Positions 16,713-26,099 of a DNA stretch of 33,066 nucleotides are shown piece by piece (the stretch's first letter is position 1; every line of letters begins with the position of its first letter). The notes beneath the pieces are model-generated. The model did no database searches. It was not told the origin of the DNA and saw nothing but the letters and a program-made list of their open reading frames with translations. This DNA comes from an uncultured Saprospiraceae bacterium. GTDB taxonomy: Bacteria; Bacteroidota; Bacteroidia; Chitinophagales; Saprospiraceae. The DNA lies in assembly GCA_937921825.1 (NCBI GenBank), contig CAKZVK010000092.1, positions 1-33,066 of the forward strand. Direction: 5' to 3'. A program made the translations under genes and the position numbers.

Positions 16713-17267
16713 TTAAAAGTCTTTAGTAAGTTCTTCTACATTTTTTATAGCAGAAAATTTCTTCTTGATTTCGAATCTTGTAAACTCTTGATTGGCTCTG
16801 AAGCCATGCCCGTAGGAGGTGTCTCCTCTGCTGGGTTGAGAAATTTTCACAGGACGACTGGTGTAGATCTCCTCTAGTTCTTCATCCCAGACTAGGGCTT
16901 CTGTCTCTAGCTTGTCATTCCGCTTATTATAAAGCACGACATTGTTTTCGACATAGATTTTTTTCTCTCTATCTTTTCTTACGGCATAATCTGCTTCTAG
17001 CCAGCTCTTCACTCTTTTTTGTTCATCTAGAAACTCTACTAGGAGCCCTTCTGGAAACTCGTCGTAGGAACTACCATTGACTTTGTATCGCTTCATGGTA
17101 GGGCTGACTATTTTGACTTTGACTATTGCGGAATCGCTATAGAGAATTTCTACTTCTGTGGCGACTTCTGAGAGGGCATCTTTAGTGGGGATTACCTTGC
17201 TGACATCTTTGACCTCATTGGTACAGCTTATAATTAGGAGGACAGAAAGTGCAAGTAGAATTCTCAC
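16713..17267 (-). CDS. lptC: LPS export system periplasmic protein LptC
   Basis: The 184-residue protein starts with a lipoprotein-like signal (LLALSVLLIISC, cysteine C15). A LptC/OstA-type beta-jellyroll follows: SDSAIVKVKIVSPTMKRYKV, GLLVEFLDEQKRVKSWLEAD, KIYVENNVVLYNKRNDKLET and EEIYTSRPVKISQPS. This order of strands and the pattern of EAD.A and ENNV..YN is typical of Bacteroidota LptC. It should pass LPS from LptBFG to LptA. The start codon is GTG at 17267. It follows the type B T9SS gene by 5 bp, so both are in one operon. Confidence 0.85.
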   Translation of the reverse strand: MRILLALSVLLIISCTNEVKDVSKVIPTKDALSEVATEVEILYSDSAIVKVKIVSPTMKRYKVNGSSYDEFPEGLLVEFLDEQKRVKSWLEADYAVRKDREKKIYVENNVVLYNKRNDKLETEALVWDEELEEIYTSRPVKISQPSRGDTSYGHGFRANQEFTRFEIKKKFSAIKNVEELTKDF

Positions 17268-17272
17268 GAAAG

Positions 17273-19414
17273 CTATTTAATGATAGTGACGTCTCCTGCA
17301 AAAGATAGGCTGACACCATCAATAAATCTTACGCGGGCGAGCCATACATAGACGCCAGGGTTTACTTGTTTAGATCCAGAACTGCCATTGCCAATCCCAA
17401 ATCTTCCATTCCAGCCACTGACCATTTCATTATTTTCATCTAGCTCTATATCTGTTCCTACATATATCTGGCTGCCCCATCTGTCATAGATACTGAATTC
17501 TTCTATGAGTTCTGCCTGACGGCCAAAGCCTAACTTGAATACACTATTCTCATCGTTTGTATCTGGGGTGATGGCATTAGGAGCATAGAAGGGTCTGACG
17601 ATGATGGTCCTCACCGTAACCTGATCTGTAGCTGTGCAGCCTGCTGCATCGGTAACGGTGACAGTATATGTTGTCGTTCCTGGAGAGACGACTATTGGGT
17701 CAGGACAATCTACAAGATCTGAGTCAGCACAATCTAGTCCTTCCTCAGGACTCCACATGTAGCTCACATCTGTACCCGCTGGTGTAATAGACGCATCTAA
17801 AGTATCTTGAAAGCCAAGCTCTATTTCCAAATTAAGGCCAGCATCTACAACTAGAGGATCTGGCTCTGTAATAGTAATTATAGCACCTGACTCACAACCT
17901 TTGGTGTCTACAATGTCCACCACATACTCTCCTGGAGGTAAGTTGTTATATATGTTATTAGGAAGAAACTCTCCTCCATTGACACTATAATTATATTCTG
18001 GCGAACCACTAAGTCCTACCAGTTCTAGTTGTCCACTATCATCACCTGCACAGATAATCGGTGTAGGTATGATATCGAGTCCAAGTGTAGAGGTGTCTTG
18101 ACAGCAAGGCTCTACAAAAATGTCTAGGATTTCCGTAACGACGCAGCCTCTTGAACTTTCTACTGTTAGGGCTACCGATTTAGGACCGAAAGAAAGATAC
18201 GTTGTCTCATGTGGACCTTGACCAAATTCTGTCTGCGGGAATGCACCTTCTCCAAAATTCCAAGACCATGAGGAAATAGGATCCGTAGCAGAATCCGAAG
18301 CATCAGTATATTCTACTGATTTATCACATTCTATGAAATTTCCTAGTATCTCGGTAAAGTCAGGTTTAGGACCTAAGAAGGTCCCTGTTCCCCCAAAATC
18401 TATTTTAAATCCTTTGCCAGAATTCGTAAAGTTCATTACGACTAATGCATAAGATTTATTAGCTTCCATAATAAGTGGCGCAATAAAATTATCATCATCA
18501 CCACCTTGGCATCTATTACAACCAGGAAACTCTTCTGTATCTCCAGCGCCGTCACCTAGCCCTGTAGGTCCATTACAGTTAGGCCACCAGATGTTAGGAT
18601 CACAGCCATTTGTTTCTCCACTAGCCATACATCTCACCAGTTCTTTGCTGTCACAATCATCCAATCCACCAGGCAGCTCAAATACTGCAAAATCAATATC
18701 ATCTGATTCTGTACCAGCTTCAAAATTATTTGGTGTCAGGGTGAACGTAAGACTGCCTGGAGTTTCACAGGTCCATTTGTACCATGCTGAAACGAGTTCT
18801 ACATCTAGGCATGCGCCTGGAAATCCATCCAGCTCATTAGGATCATTTCCATTAGAATTGATGCTTTCTACTTGGAATGAAGATTTATCACAGAGGACTA
18901 CAGCTTCTGAGCAATCAGACTCTGGAGAGGGTGGAGCGATAAAATCATTGATACATAACTGGAAGCTTCCTTCGAACATTGCATCTGACTCTATGTATAG
19001 ATAGTATCTCTGTCCTACGGTAAGACCAGTCACTGTCATTTCTAATACAGAAGCATTACCAGGAGAGCAGGTTATATAATTAAGTCCTGTCGTACAGCTA
19101 CCGGAATAGAGTACAGCTTTGGGTCTTCCTATGGTGCCCTTAGGTGCTCCAGAATTGACCTCTATAAGTACAGCGGGTTCTGTCGGTCTAAAGCTGAACC
19201 AGATACCATTTTGAAAATTAATAGAGACACATTGGTTTATTGCCTCCTGAGTCACAGGATCAGGGGTGGCACCTGCATTACTAAAAGCCATATCACCAGA
19301 GCAAAAATTATCCACAGATGGAATAGCAATAGCACTGACACAGTTATCATTGGTAGGCTGACCGAATAGTCCAGTGAGAATAAATATGAATATGCATGTA
19401 AGTATATGACGCAT
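17273..19414 (-). CDS. Secreted multidomain protein with a T9SS type B (gliding-motility-associated) C-terminal domain
   Basis: The 713-residue protein has a Sec signal peptide (cut after GLFGQ). Two PPC-like beta domains follow (about residues 20-155 and 165-345), each with paired cysteines. A PKD domain comes next (about 350-435, with SSWSWNFGEG), then a SprB-type repeat (about 450-517, YNYSVNGGEFLPNNIYNNLP and GEYVVDIVDTKGC), and a further Ig-like domain with MWSPEEGLDC and TYTVTVTDAAGC. The type B sorting domain (about 613-713) begins FYAPNAITPDTNDENS and contains EFSIYDRWGSQIY. It is presumably an adhesin or surface protein exported by the T9SS. lptC follows 5 bp downstream. Confidence 0.9.
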   Translation of the reverse strand: MRHILTCIFIFILTGLFGQPTNDNCVSAIAIPSVDNFCSGDMAFSNAGATPDPVTQEAINQCVSINFQNGIWFSFRPTEPAVLIEVNSGAPKGTIGRPKAVLYSGSCTTGLNYITCSPGNASVLEMTVTGLTVGQRYYLYIESDAMFEGSFQLCINDFIAPPSPESDCSEAVVLCDKSSFQVESINSNGNDPNELDGFPGACLDVELVSAWYKWTCETPGSLTFTLTPNNFEAGTESDDIDFAVFELPGGLDDCDSKELVRCMASGETNGCDPNIWWPNCNGPTGLGDGAGDTEEFPGCNRCQGGDDDNFIAPLIMEANKSYALVVMNFTNSGKGFKIDFGGTGTFLGPKPDFTEILGNFIECDKSVEYTDASDSATDPISSWSWNFGEGAFPQTEFGQGPHETTYLSFGPKSVALTVESSRGCVVTEILDIFVEPCCQDTSTLGLDIIPTPIICAGDDSGQLELVGLSGSPEYNYSVNGGEFLPNNIYNNLPPGEYVVDIVDTKGCESGAIITITEPDPLVVDAGLNLEIELGFQDTLDASITPAGTDVSYMWSPEEGLDCADSDLVDCPDPIVVSPGTTTYTVTVTDAAGCTATDQVTVRTIIVRPFYAPNAITPDTNDENSVFKLGFGRQAELIEEFSIYDRWGSQIYVGTDIELDENNEMVSGWNGRFGIGNGSSGSKQVNPGVYVWLARVRFIDGVSLSFAGDVTIIK

Positions 19415-19578
19415 ATGGAGTTATAGCTTTTATTTAGAAGGCTAAATATAATACCCTTTAAAATTATGCAACGATGCCTGAGCAACAATTAAAGAACATC
19501 TTTACTACTAATGAAATTTGATTGTTGAATGTTCAGCTATCAATTTTAGGAATTATTTAAGGCTTTGCTGCAATAATC

Positions 19579-19586
19579 TATCTTTA
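19579..19586 (+). promoter_or_regulatory. Possible -7 element immediately before rsmI
   Basis: TATCTTTA matches TAnnTTTG at seven of eight positions. It ends only 5 bp before the ATG at 19592, so use of this element would give a leaderless or nearly leaderless mRNA. The assignment is weak. Confidence 0.3.
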
Positions 19587-19591
19587 TTGTC

Positions 19592-20269
19592 ATGTTATAC
19601 CTTGTTCCTACACCAATAGGCAATTTAGAAGACTTCACCTTTAGGGCTGTAAGGATACTAAATGAAGTCTCTACAGTGCTCGCTGAAGATACTAGAACAA
19701 GTAAGAGATTACTAGATAAATACGAGATATCTACACGATTAGAGTCATTTCATGCCCACAATGAACATAAAAAGATAGAGGCGCTCATAAGTAGATTAGA
19801 GTCTGGAGAAGATATGGCACTTATTTCTGATGCGGGCACGCCTGGTATTTCAGACCCTGGATTCCTCATCGTACGAGCAGCTATAGAGGCCGATGTGGAG
19901 CTGACTTGTCTTCCTGGTCCTACGGCATTGATTCCGGCAGTAGTTATGTCTGGTCTGCCTTGTGATCGTTTTCATTACGAGGGATTCTTGCCTCAGAAGA
20001 AAGGAAAACTAACAAGACTGAATTATCTCCTCTCACTACCTAATCCATTTATCATCTATGAATCACCCTATAGAGTAGTCAAAAGCCTGAAGAAGATGTC
20101 AGAGCTGATGGAAGAAGATAGAAAGGTCTCAGTGAGTAGAGAAATATCGAAGCTGCATGAAGAAACCCTAAGAGGAACGATATCAGAAGTTATTGCAGAG
20201 CTAGAAAAGCGACCTTCTATAAAAGGAGAGATAGTCATAGTCGTGGATGGAAAATCAGATAAGAAATAA
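19592..20269 (+). CDS. rsmI: 16S rRNA (cytidine(1402)-2'-O)-methyltransferase
   Basis: This is the canonical RsmI, 225 residues. It starts MLYLVPTPIGNLEDFTFRA, has VLAEDTRTSKRLL (the AEDTR signature), HAHNE, then LISDAGTPGISDPGF, CLPGPTALIPAVVMSGLP, and FIIYESPYRV with VSREISKLHEE. RsmI methylates C1402 of 16S rRNA at the ribose and acts in decoding accuracy. It is about the length expected for a short-form RsmI lacking the C-terminal extension of E. coli. The thioesterase gene follows 11 bp later on the same strand. Confidence 0.95.
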   Translation: MLYLVPTPIGNLEDFTFRAVRILNEVSTVLAEDTRTSKRLLDKYEISTRLESFHAHNEHKKIEALISRLESGEDMALISDAGTPGISDPGFLIVRAAIEADVELTCLPGPTALIPAVVMSGLPCDRFHYEGFLPQKKGKLTRLNYLLSLPNPFIIYESPYRVVKSLKKMSELMEEDRKVSVSREISKLHEETLRGTISEVIAELEKRPSIKGEIVIVVDGKSDKK

Positions 20270-20280
20270 AGCATTTTCAG

Positions 20281-20826
20281 ATGGAAAAGAAATACAAGAA
20301 AAGCGAAGAATCCCAAATGATTTTTACAGAATTAATGTTGCCCTCCCATAGAAACTTCAGTGGAAAGATACATGGCGGCCACATATTAAATCTGATGGAT
20401 CAAGTGGCTTTTGCCTGTGGGTCAAAGCATTCGGGTAATTATTGTGTCACTGCCTCCGTCAATAAAGTAGATTTTCTGAATCCTATAGAAGTAGGAGAGC
20501 TGCTGACCATAAAAGCTACAATCAATTATACAGGCAAAACCTCTATGGTAGTAGGTATGAGAGTAGAGTCAGAAAACATCAAAACAGGTGTTGTGAAACA
20601 CTGTAACTCGTCCTACTTTACCATGGTCGCTAAAGATGAAGATGGTAATAATGCTAAGGTGCCGGGCTTGATATTAGATAGCGTAGAGGATGTCAGAAGA
20701 TTTACAAGATCTATCAGGAGGATGCAGCAAGCTAAGAAACGTGTAAAACGTTTTCAAGATTCTGAATTTGTCGTCCAAGAACATATAGGTCTACTCGAAG
20801 GCAGAAATGCCAAGCTTTTATTATAG
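20281..20826 (+). CDS. Acyl-CoA thioesterase, hotdog fold (YciA/ACOT type)
   Basis: The 181-residue protein holds a single hotdog domain. It has NFSGKIHGGHILNLMDQVAF, with the glycine pair and the catalytic aspartate D40 at the start of the central helix. VTASVNKVDFLNPIEVGELL and GKTSMVVGMRVESEN are the matching beta strands. This pattern belongs to medium- and long-chain acyl-CoA thioesterases that act in the cytoplasm. The C-terminal 45 residues are basic and helical (RRMQQAKKRVKRFQDSE) and are unusual for the simple YciA type. It is co-directional with rsmI and probably co-transcribed. Confidence 0.88.
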   Translation: MEKKYKKSEESQMIFTELMLPSHRNFSGKIHGGHILNLMDQVAFACGSKHSGNYCVTASVNKVDFLNPIEVGELLTIKATINYTGKTSMVVGMRVESENIKTGVVKHCNSSYFTMVAKDEDGNNAKVPGLILDSVEDVRRFTRSIRRMQQAKKRVKRFQDSEFVVQEHIGLLEGRNAKLLL

Positions 20827-20909
20827 TTACGGCATAATACTGCTATGGTCTAACGGAATTGACTATCTTCCTAGTTGATATAGATTCTTTTGAGCCTTTT
20901 CTGCTAGAT

Positions 20910-21740
20910 TTATTTTGTGATTTGAATCCGCTCAGTATAGCTTCCTTCTTTTGATCTAAAGCTTATAGTATAGAATCCTGCGGCCCAGTCGGAGCTGTCC
21001 ATAGTAAGTGACGAAGTGGCGTTGGAGACTTGTCTAGTGGCTATAACTTTTCCGACACTATTGGAGACTAAAACTTCAAGCTGTGCTGAATCTGTATAAG
21101 TAAAATCTAGACGAAAGAAATCTATAGCAGGGTTAGGACTAACAGTGACAGAGCTGAGCACTTCTGATAAATTATCATTAGAGACACTACCCTTAAAACC
21201 AACCTGTATGCCTTCATCATTAATGTCGGCCACTTCTAAGTAGGCATATTCTAAGATGATGAGTTCATTTTTTTGTAGATCTAATTTGATTTTCATCCAG
21301 CCGTTCAGCAATCGGCCAGTTTCTAAGAAAACCGCATACCCGATATATTGAGGTTCGTCATCTGTCCAATTTTTGGCTGTGCCATGTACTATGTTATGGA
21401 GTCCTGCAGATTCATTTTCAATATAGGTCTCCATGTTTTCATATCTAATCCCAATAACTTCACCTTCCTCATGGATTGAAAGTTTCATAGCTCCCCATGA
21501 GGTCCTATCATTTTTTATGTCGCTGGTAAAACAGCTTCTGTCCAGTATGGGAGTAAAACCCAATTCATTGGATTTGGAATTGATATGAAAGTCTATGGAT
21601 CCGTTATCGTCGATATCCAATCCATAATTTGAATTTATGGCAATAGCCTTACCCTCACCAAGGTCATGGAAGACCACTTGTGAAAAACCAACTTGGAGGA
21701 TGGAAAATAGAAACGATGTAAGCAATAGAGTTCTATACAT
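20910..21740 (-). CDS. Secreted protein with a T9SS type A sorting domain
   Basis: The 276-residue protein has a signal peptide (cut after QVGFSQ). A beta-rich domain of about 170 residues follows, with VFHDLGEGKAIAINSNYGLD, IDDNGSIDFHINS, GYAVFLETGRLLNGWMKIKL and ILEYAYLEV. The last 80 residues are a sorting domain (SSVTVSPNPAIDFFRLDFTY to GSYTERIQITK). The DIDDNGSIDF stretch could bind calcium. The middle domain resembles the unnamed beta domain common in small Bacteroidota surface proteins, so function is unknown. It is monocistronic and convergent with the thioesterase gene. Confidence 0.85.
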   Translation of the reverse strand: MYRTLLLTSFLFSILQVGFSQVVFHDLGEGKAIAINSNYGLDIDDNGSIDFHINSKSNELGFTPILDRSCFTSDIKNDRTSWGAMKLSIHEEGEVIGIRYENMETYIENESAGLHNIVHGTAKNWTDDEPQYIGYAVFLETGRLLNGWMKIKLDLQKNELIILEYAYLEVADINDEGIQVGFKGSVSNDNLSEVLSSVTVSPNPAIDFFRLDFTYTDSAQLEVLVSNSVGKVIATRQVSNATSSLTMDSSDWAAGFYTISFRSKEGSYTERIQITK

Positions 21741-21950
21741 AGCAATTTATTTTTCTGTCTAAAATAGCAGAACAATAAGAATAACTAGCAAGTAAATCAG
21801 GGAAAATCAGTAGAATGTCTTCTTCTCTACTGAAAAGCAGGGTATTTCTATTGATTTTCGGCAATATTCAAAATAAATGCACTGCCATTTATCCACTAGC
21901 TGATAGTATTGATGCTTTTGTGATAGTGCATACTCTGTCCTTAGAGACTT

Positions 21951-23351
21951 CTAGATATGTATGTATCTATTTCCAGTTGCTCCTAGAGCCGCTTCTTTTA
22001 CGGCTTCAGTATAGGTCGGATGAGGGTGAGAGATTCTCGCCATATCCTCTGCGGAGGCTCTGAATTCCATCAGCGCGACCGCTTCCATAATGACATCTGC
22101 TACACGAGCGCCACACATATGTACACCTAAGATCTCATCAGTCTCTTTGTGAGAGATTACTTTGACAAGGCCTGCGATATCCATACTGGCTCTAGCCCTA
22201 CCTAGAGCTTTCATAGGAAACTTACCGACTTTGAATTCGATACCGGCTTCCTTAAGTTGCTCCTCAGTCTGACCGACTCCTGCGAGCTCTGGCCAAGTGT
22301 ATACGACGCCAGGTATAAGGTTGTAATTGATATGTGGTTTCTGGCCAGTCATGTATTCTGCTACAAGTACTCCTTCCTCTTCTGCTTTGTGAGCGAGCAT
22401 AGCCCCTTTGATGACATCTCCGATAGCAAAGACACCTGCAGCCGCAGTCTCTAGATGATCGTCTACGACTATGCGACCTCTATCATCTAATTCTACACCT
22501 ATATTTTCTAATCCAAGATTATCAGTATATGGTCTTCTTCCGATTGCTATGAGGCAATAGTCAGCTTTGCTTGATATTTCTTCTTCAGTATCCTTCTTTT
22601 TGTATTTGACAGTGACAGAATTGCCTTTGGCTTCTACAGTAGTGACTGCATGACCTAAGTGAAATTTGACACCAAGCTTCTTCATGGACCTCTGTAGTTC
22701 CTTGGCAGTATCTTTATCCATACCTGGAAGGATTCTATTTTGGAACTCTATGAATTCTACCTCTGTTCCCAGTCTGGCATAAACTGAGCCCATTTCTAGA
22801 CCGATGACACCAGCACCGATTATCACCATCTTCTTAGGAACCTTTTCTATATTCAGCGCCTCAGTAGAAGTTATGATTCTTTTCTTGTCATAATTAAATG
22901 AGGCAGGAGTCACAGGTTTAGAACCCGTCGCTATGATAGCTTTATCGAACTCTAGCTCTATTGTTTCTTTCTCGCCTTTGACAGCCAATTTGTTTTTAGA
23001 GATAAATGAGCCATGACCATGATGAACATCTATTTTGTTCTTATTCATCAGGTACACGATACCGCCACAAGTTTGTTCTACGACGCCATTTTTACGAGCG
23101 ATCATCTGCTTGAGATCAGCTTTTACTCCAGTTGCTTTTATACCGTGCTCCTCAAAGGTATGGGTCGCATTGTGGTAGTGCTCAGAGCTATCTAGTAAGG
23201 CCTTAGATGGAATACATCCTACATTGAGGCAGGTACCCCCTAAGGTATTATATCTTTCTACTATTGCAGTTTTCATTCCTAACTGCGCACATCGTATGGC
23301 AGCTACATATCCACCAGGACCTGAACCTATTACGACTACATCATATTTCAT
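21951..23351 (-). CDS. lpdA: Dihydrolipoyl dehydrogenase (E3)
   Basis: The 466-residue flavoprotein reoxidises dihydrolipoamide in 2-oxoacid dehydrogenase complexes and the glycine cleavage system. It has the FAD-binding GSGPGGYVAA at 9-18 and the redox disulfide in LGGTCLNVGCIPSK (C41 and C46). VIIGAGVIGLEMGSVYARLG (about 176-195) binds NAD. The FAD motif GVFAIGDV follows, and the catalytic dyad H444 and E449 sits in HPHPTYTE. Length is normal. It starts 9 bp after the ricT stop, so it is in an operon with ricT. Bacteroidota often have more than one E3, so the partner complex is not known. Confidence 0.97.
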   Translation of the reverse strand: MKYDVVVIGSGPGGYVAAIRCAQLGMKTAIVERYNTLGGTCLNVGCIPSKALLDSSEHYHNATHTFEEHGIKATGVKADLKQMIARKNGVVEQTCGGIVYLMNKNKIDVHHGHGSFISKNKLAVKGEKETIELEFDKAIIATGSKPVTPASFNYDKKRIITSTEALNIEKVPKKMVIIGAGVIGLEMGSVYARLGTEVEFIEFQNRILPGMDKDTAKELQRSMKKLGVKFHLGHAVTTVEAKGNSVTVKYKKKDTEEEISSKADYCLIAIGRRPYTDNLGLENIGVELDDRGRIVVDDHLETAAAGVFAIGDVIKGAMLAHKAEEEGVLVAEYMTGQKPHINYNLIPGVVYTWPELAGVGQTEEQLKEAGIEFKVGKFPMKALGRARASMDIAGLVKVISHKETDEILGVHMCGARVADVIMEAVALMEFRASAEDMARISHPHPTYTEAVKEAALGATGNRYIHI

Positions 23352-23360
23352 AGCTAATCG

Positions 23361-24725
23361 TTAAGCTTTGTTATCTGTATTGTTATTCCCTTTATTGTCG
23401 GGCTTATTGTTATCACCTTTTCTGAATGGTTTCTTTGGACCTCTCTTTTTATTTCTATTGTTAGGTCTCTTTTTGTTTTTAGCACCCTCGGATTTGGCAC
23501 CTCCTTTCTCAGGCTTTGCTCCTGATTTTTGGCTGCTGCCTCCCTTACTATTTTTAGGGCCGCCTTTTCTATCTTGGTTTCTATTTCTATTCTTCTTTGA
23601 CTTAGGTTTTCTCTTTTGTCTAGGGAGTTCTATTTCTCCTGTACCATCATCAAAATCAAGCTCGATATTATCTTCGTTGATCTCTTCTTTTTCCTTAGCA
23701 GGCATATAAGCTACTGAAGTGATATCCTTGATATGCACTCCTTGCTTGTTGAGTTCTATTAGTTTTTTGACCTTATCTTTATCTAGCGCTACTAGTGGTC
23801 CTCTGATGTTATCCTTGGATACAGAGTAGAACATGATGCCTTTGAAGATATCTGTCTTGACCAGATTGGCATAGCCGCCTTCTAGTTTTATGGTGTCTGC
23901 CTTTTTAGGAAAGTCCCCTAAGGCATCCATGTAAGTATCTAGTTCATAATTCAGGCAGCATTTCAGTCTACCGCATTGTCCAGTGAGTTTCGTCTGATTG
24001 ATCGCTAGATTTTGATACCGCGCTGCTGTAGTTGTCACTGTCTCGAAAGTGGATTTCCAAGTAGAACAACATAGTTCTCGACCACAAGTCCCTATACCAC
24101 CGATAAGAGAAGATTCTTGCCTAGAGCCAATTTGCTTCATCTCTATCTTTACTCGGAATTCCTTGGCATACATCCTGACGAGCTCACGGAAATCTACTCT
24201 ACCATTAGCGGTATAGTAGAAAGTGGCTTTTTTCTTATCTCCCTGATATTCTACATCGCCCACCTTCATTTCTAGATCTAGTGTCCTAGTGATGGCTCTA
24301 GCTCTAATCATTGCATCTTTCTCTAGGGATCGTGCTTCTTTCAGTTTTTCTTGATCTCTATAGTTCGCTATTCTGATGACTTTGTGGATGACTTTCTCTT
24401 CATCGACTTTTTTCTTTTTCATCTGTAGCCTTACTAGATCACCAGAAAGGCCTATTCTGCCGACATCATAGCCAGAGGTAGACTCTACGACGACGAGATC
24501 CCCCGTGATCGCTTTAGAATGTTTGGGATTAAAGTAAAATCCTTTTCTATTCCCTTTTTTGAATGAAACTTCGACCACATTGTAAGCGAGTGGATCATTG
24601 ATTTCCAAGGTCGCTAGCCAATCGAAAGCATTTTTCTTGTTACAAGAGCCACTAGAACAGTGCCCTTTGTCGCCACATCCTGTGGGGACTCCTTTTGCTG
24701 AAACAGCACACGTAGAACAACCCAT
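23361..24725 (-). CDS. ricT: PSP1-domain protein, RicT/YaaT family, with a lysine-rich tail
   Basis: The 454-residue protein has a cysteine-rich N-terminus (MGCSTCAVSAKGVPTGCGDK, then CSSGSC) and a PSP1 core. The core contains ITGDLVVVESTSGYDVGRIG, FYYTANGRVDFRELVR, the cysteine clusters GGIGTCGRELCCSTWKS and GQCGRLKCCLNYE, and AYMPAKEKEE. In Bacillus the homologue forms an Fe-S-containing complex (RicAFT) that affects RNase Y; here the partners are unknown. The last 85 residues are a basic, low-complexity K/N/G/R tail absent from the Bacillus protein, suggesting nucleic-acid contact. It lies between holB and lpdA, and holB-ricT adjacency also occurs in Firmicutes. Confidence 0.92.
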   Translation of the reverse strand: MGCSTCAVSAKGVPTGCGDKGHCSSGSCNKKNAFDWLATLEINDPLAYNVVEVSFKKGNRKGFYFNPKHSKAITGDLVVVESTSGYDVGRIGLSGDLVRLQMKKKKVDEEKVIHKVIRIANYRDQEKLKEARSLEKDAMIRARAITRTLDLEMKVGDVEYQGDKKKATFYYTANGRVDFRELVRMYAKEFRVKIEMKQIGSRQESSLIGGIGTCGRELCCSTWKSTFETVTTTAARYQNLAINQTKLTGQCGRLKCCLNYELDTYMDALGDFPKKADTIKLEGGYANLVKTDIFKGIMFYSVSKDNIRGPLVALDKDKVKKLIELNKQGVHIKDITSVAYMPAKEKEEINEDNIELDFDDGTGEIELPRQKRKPKSKKNRNRNQDRKGGPKNSKGGSSQKSGAKPEKGGAKSEGAKNKKRPNNRNKKRGPKKPFRKGDNNKPDNKGNNNTDNKA

Positions 24726-24846
24726 CTTATCTTTATATATTGATATTCAGCTAGTTAGATGCATTTTGACACCTGTTCAGCGGAATAGATTTATTAATGT
24801 TTTCCGAGTTTTCACTCAGATTCCAATCCATAGGACTGAATAAACT

Positions 24847-25992
24847 TTACGACACTAAGTTATTGACTTCTGACCTTAAAGTTGTATTAATTTCCAAAGA
24901 CATGTGCATGAGCAGAGACTTAAGGTTAAGATTCCTTTGTACATAGCCAATACCGACCTCTAGAATCCTTTGAATCTCCTCTGTCTTTCTATGATCGATG
25001 ATTTTGCTCATTTTACTAGCCACCTCTTTTTCTACCGAAGTCAATCGCATGAGAGTAGGATCTTCAGTGTTAAGAAAAAGGAAGTATTCTCTCAAGAAAT
25101 GCAGTCCATACTCGAGAAAATTGATGATTTCCTGGCGGCCAGCGCTTACTATTTTTTCTGATATCTGCACCAGTCCTTCAGGATCACCAGAATAGCAGAC
25201 TCTGAGCCAATCGAGAAGGTCTTCTGAGTAATTCATCTCAAGATTAGAACCGAGGACCTGAGCTTTTCTTATGTTTCCAGCAGAAAGAAAGGATAGTTCT
25301 TGGCTATCTTCTTCGGATAGATCGTGATGCTGAGTTATAAATTCCAGTAAAGCTTCATCACTTATCGGGGGTACATTTATAATCTGACACCGAGATCTTA
25401 GGGTATTCAATACCTGAGACCTATTGTTGGCGAGCATGATGATAATAGTATTGTCTGTAGGCTCTTCTATGAGTTTGAGCAGCCTGTTGCCTTCCTTTCC
25501 TAGTCGCTCTGCATTCCATATAATCTGAATCTTATAATCACCTTCATAAGTCATGAGACTTAGATTCTTGATGATTTCATTGCATTCAGCAACATTGATA
25601 TTTGCATTCTTATCAGCTGCACCTAGATGCAGGAGCCATTGATTTAGGTCTCCATAGATGTACTCAGATAAGAAGGTCCTCCATTCTGGAAGAAAATCTT
25701 TACTGGTCGTTTCTGCTCTTGTGAGCTTATCTTTTTTGATGACAGGAAAGGCATAGTGAATATCTGGATGGATATACTGCAATGCTTTCTTGCAGCTAGA
25801 GCATTCGCCACAGGCATCTGTCTCAGTCCTGTTTTTACATTGTAGATAAGTTGCTAAAGCTGTGGCTAGTGCAAGCTTTCCATATCCCTCTCCACCAGTC
25901 AGGAGCAGCGCATGGGGCATTCTGTTTTCAGAGATAATTTTGGTGAAATAACTCTTTAATTTATTCTGTCCTGGTAGATCCTTAAAAAACAT
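24847..25992 (-). CDS. holB: DNA polymerase III subunit delta'
   Basis: The 381-residue clamp-loader subunit begins MFFKDLPGQNKLKSYFTKII. A degenerate P-loop GGEGYGKLAL lies at 33-42, and the zinc ligands C52, C61, C64 and C67 sit in the CGECSSCK region. The HPDIHYAFPV motif follows. NRLLKLIEEP (the sensor-like helix) and NTLRSRCQIINVPP (the SRC motif) are also present. This is the delta' protein, which opens and loads the sliding clamp without hydrolysing ATP itself. Length and layout are normal for Bacteroidota. ricT follows after 121 bp. The 104-bp gap to the plus-strand pterin synthase gene is a divergent promoter region. Confidence 0.95.
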   Translation of the reverse strand: MFFKDLPGQNKLKSYFTKIISENRMPHALLLTGGEGYGKLALATALATYLQCKNRTETDACGECSSCKKALQYIHPDIHYAFPVIKKDKLTRAETTSKDFLPEWRTFLSEYIYGDLNQWLLHLGAADKNANINVAECNEIIKNLSLMTYEGDYKIQIIWNAERLGKEGNRLLKLIEEPTDNTIIIMLANNRSQVLNTLRSRCQIINVPPISDEALLEFITQHHDLSEEDSQELSFLSAGNIRKAQVLGSNLEMNYSEDLLDWLRVCYSGDPEGLVQISEKIVSAGRQEIINFLEYGLHFLREYFLFLNTEDPTLMRLTSVEKEVASKMSKIIDHRKTEEIQRILEVGIGYVQRNLNLKSLLMHMSLEINTTLRSEVNNLVS

Positions 25993-26074
25993 AGGCTGCT
26001 AAGATAAGATTAGAACTGTAATATGAGACGATAACTAATAGTCTCGGATAAACTATTTGGACCTATAATGTTTA

Positions 26075-26082
26075 TACCTTTG
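26075..26082 (+). promoter_or_regulatory. -7 promoter element for the pterin synthase gene
   Basis: TACCTTTG followed by GCAAC is an exact TAnnTTTG. It ends 17 bp before the ATG at 26100, so the leader would be short. TTTG at 26056-26059 may act as the -33 element, although the 15-bp gap is shorter than usual. Confidence 0.7.
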
Positions 26083-26099
26083 CAACATATTTAATTGTG

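Noticed and set aside
19252-19488. 78-codon minus frame covering the start of the type B T9SS gene
   Set aside because: It overlaps the signal peptide of that gene in another frame and has no recognisable content.
21741-21950. Inverted repeat ATGCACT/AGTGCAT after lpdA as a terminator
   Set aside because: The arms are only 7 bp and about 50 bp apart, so the fold is weak.
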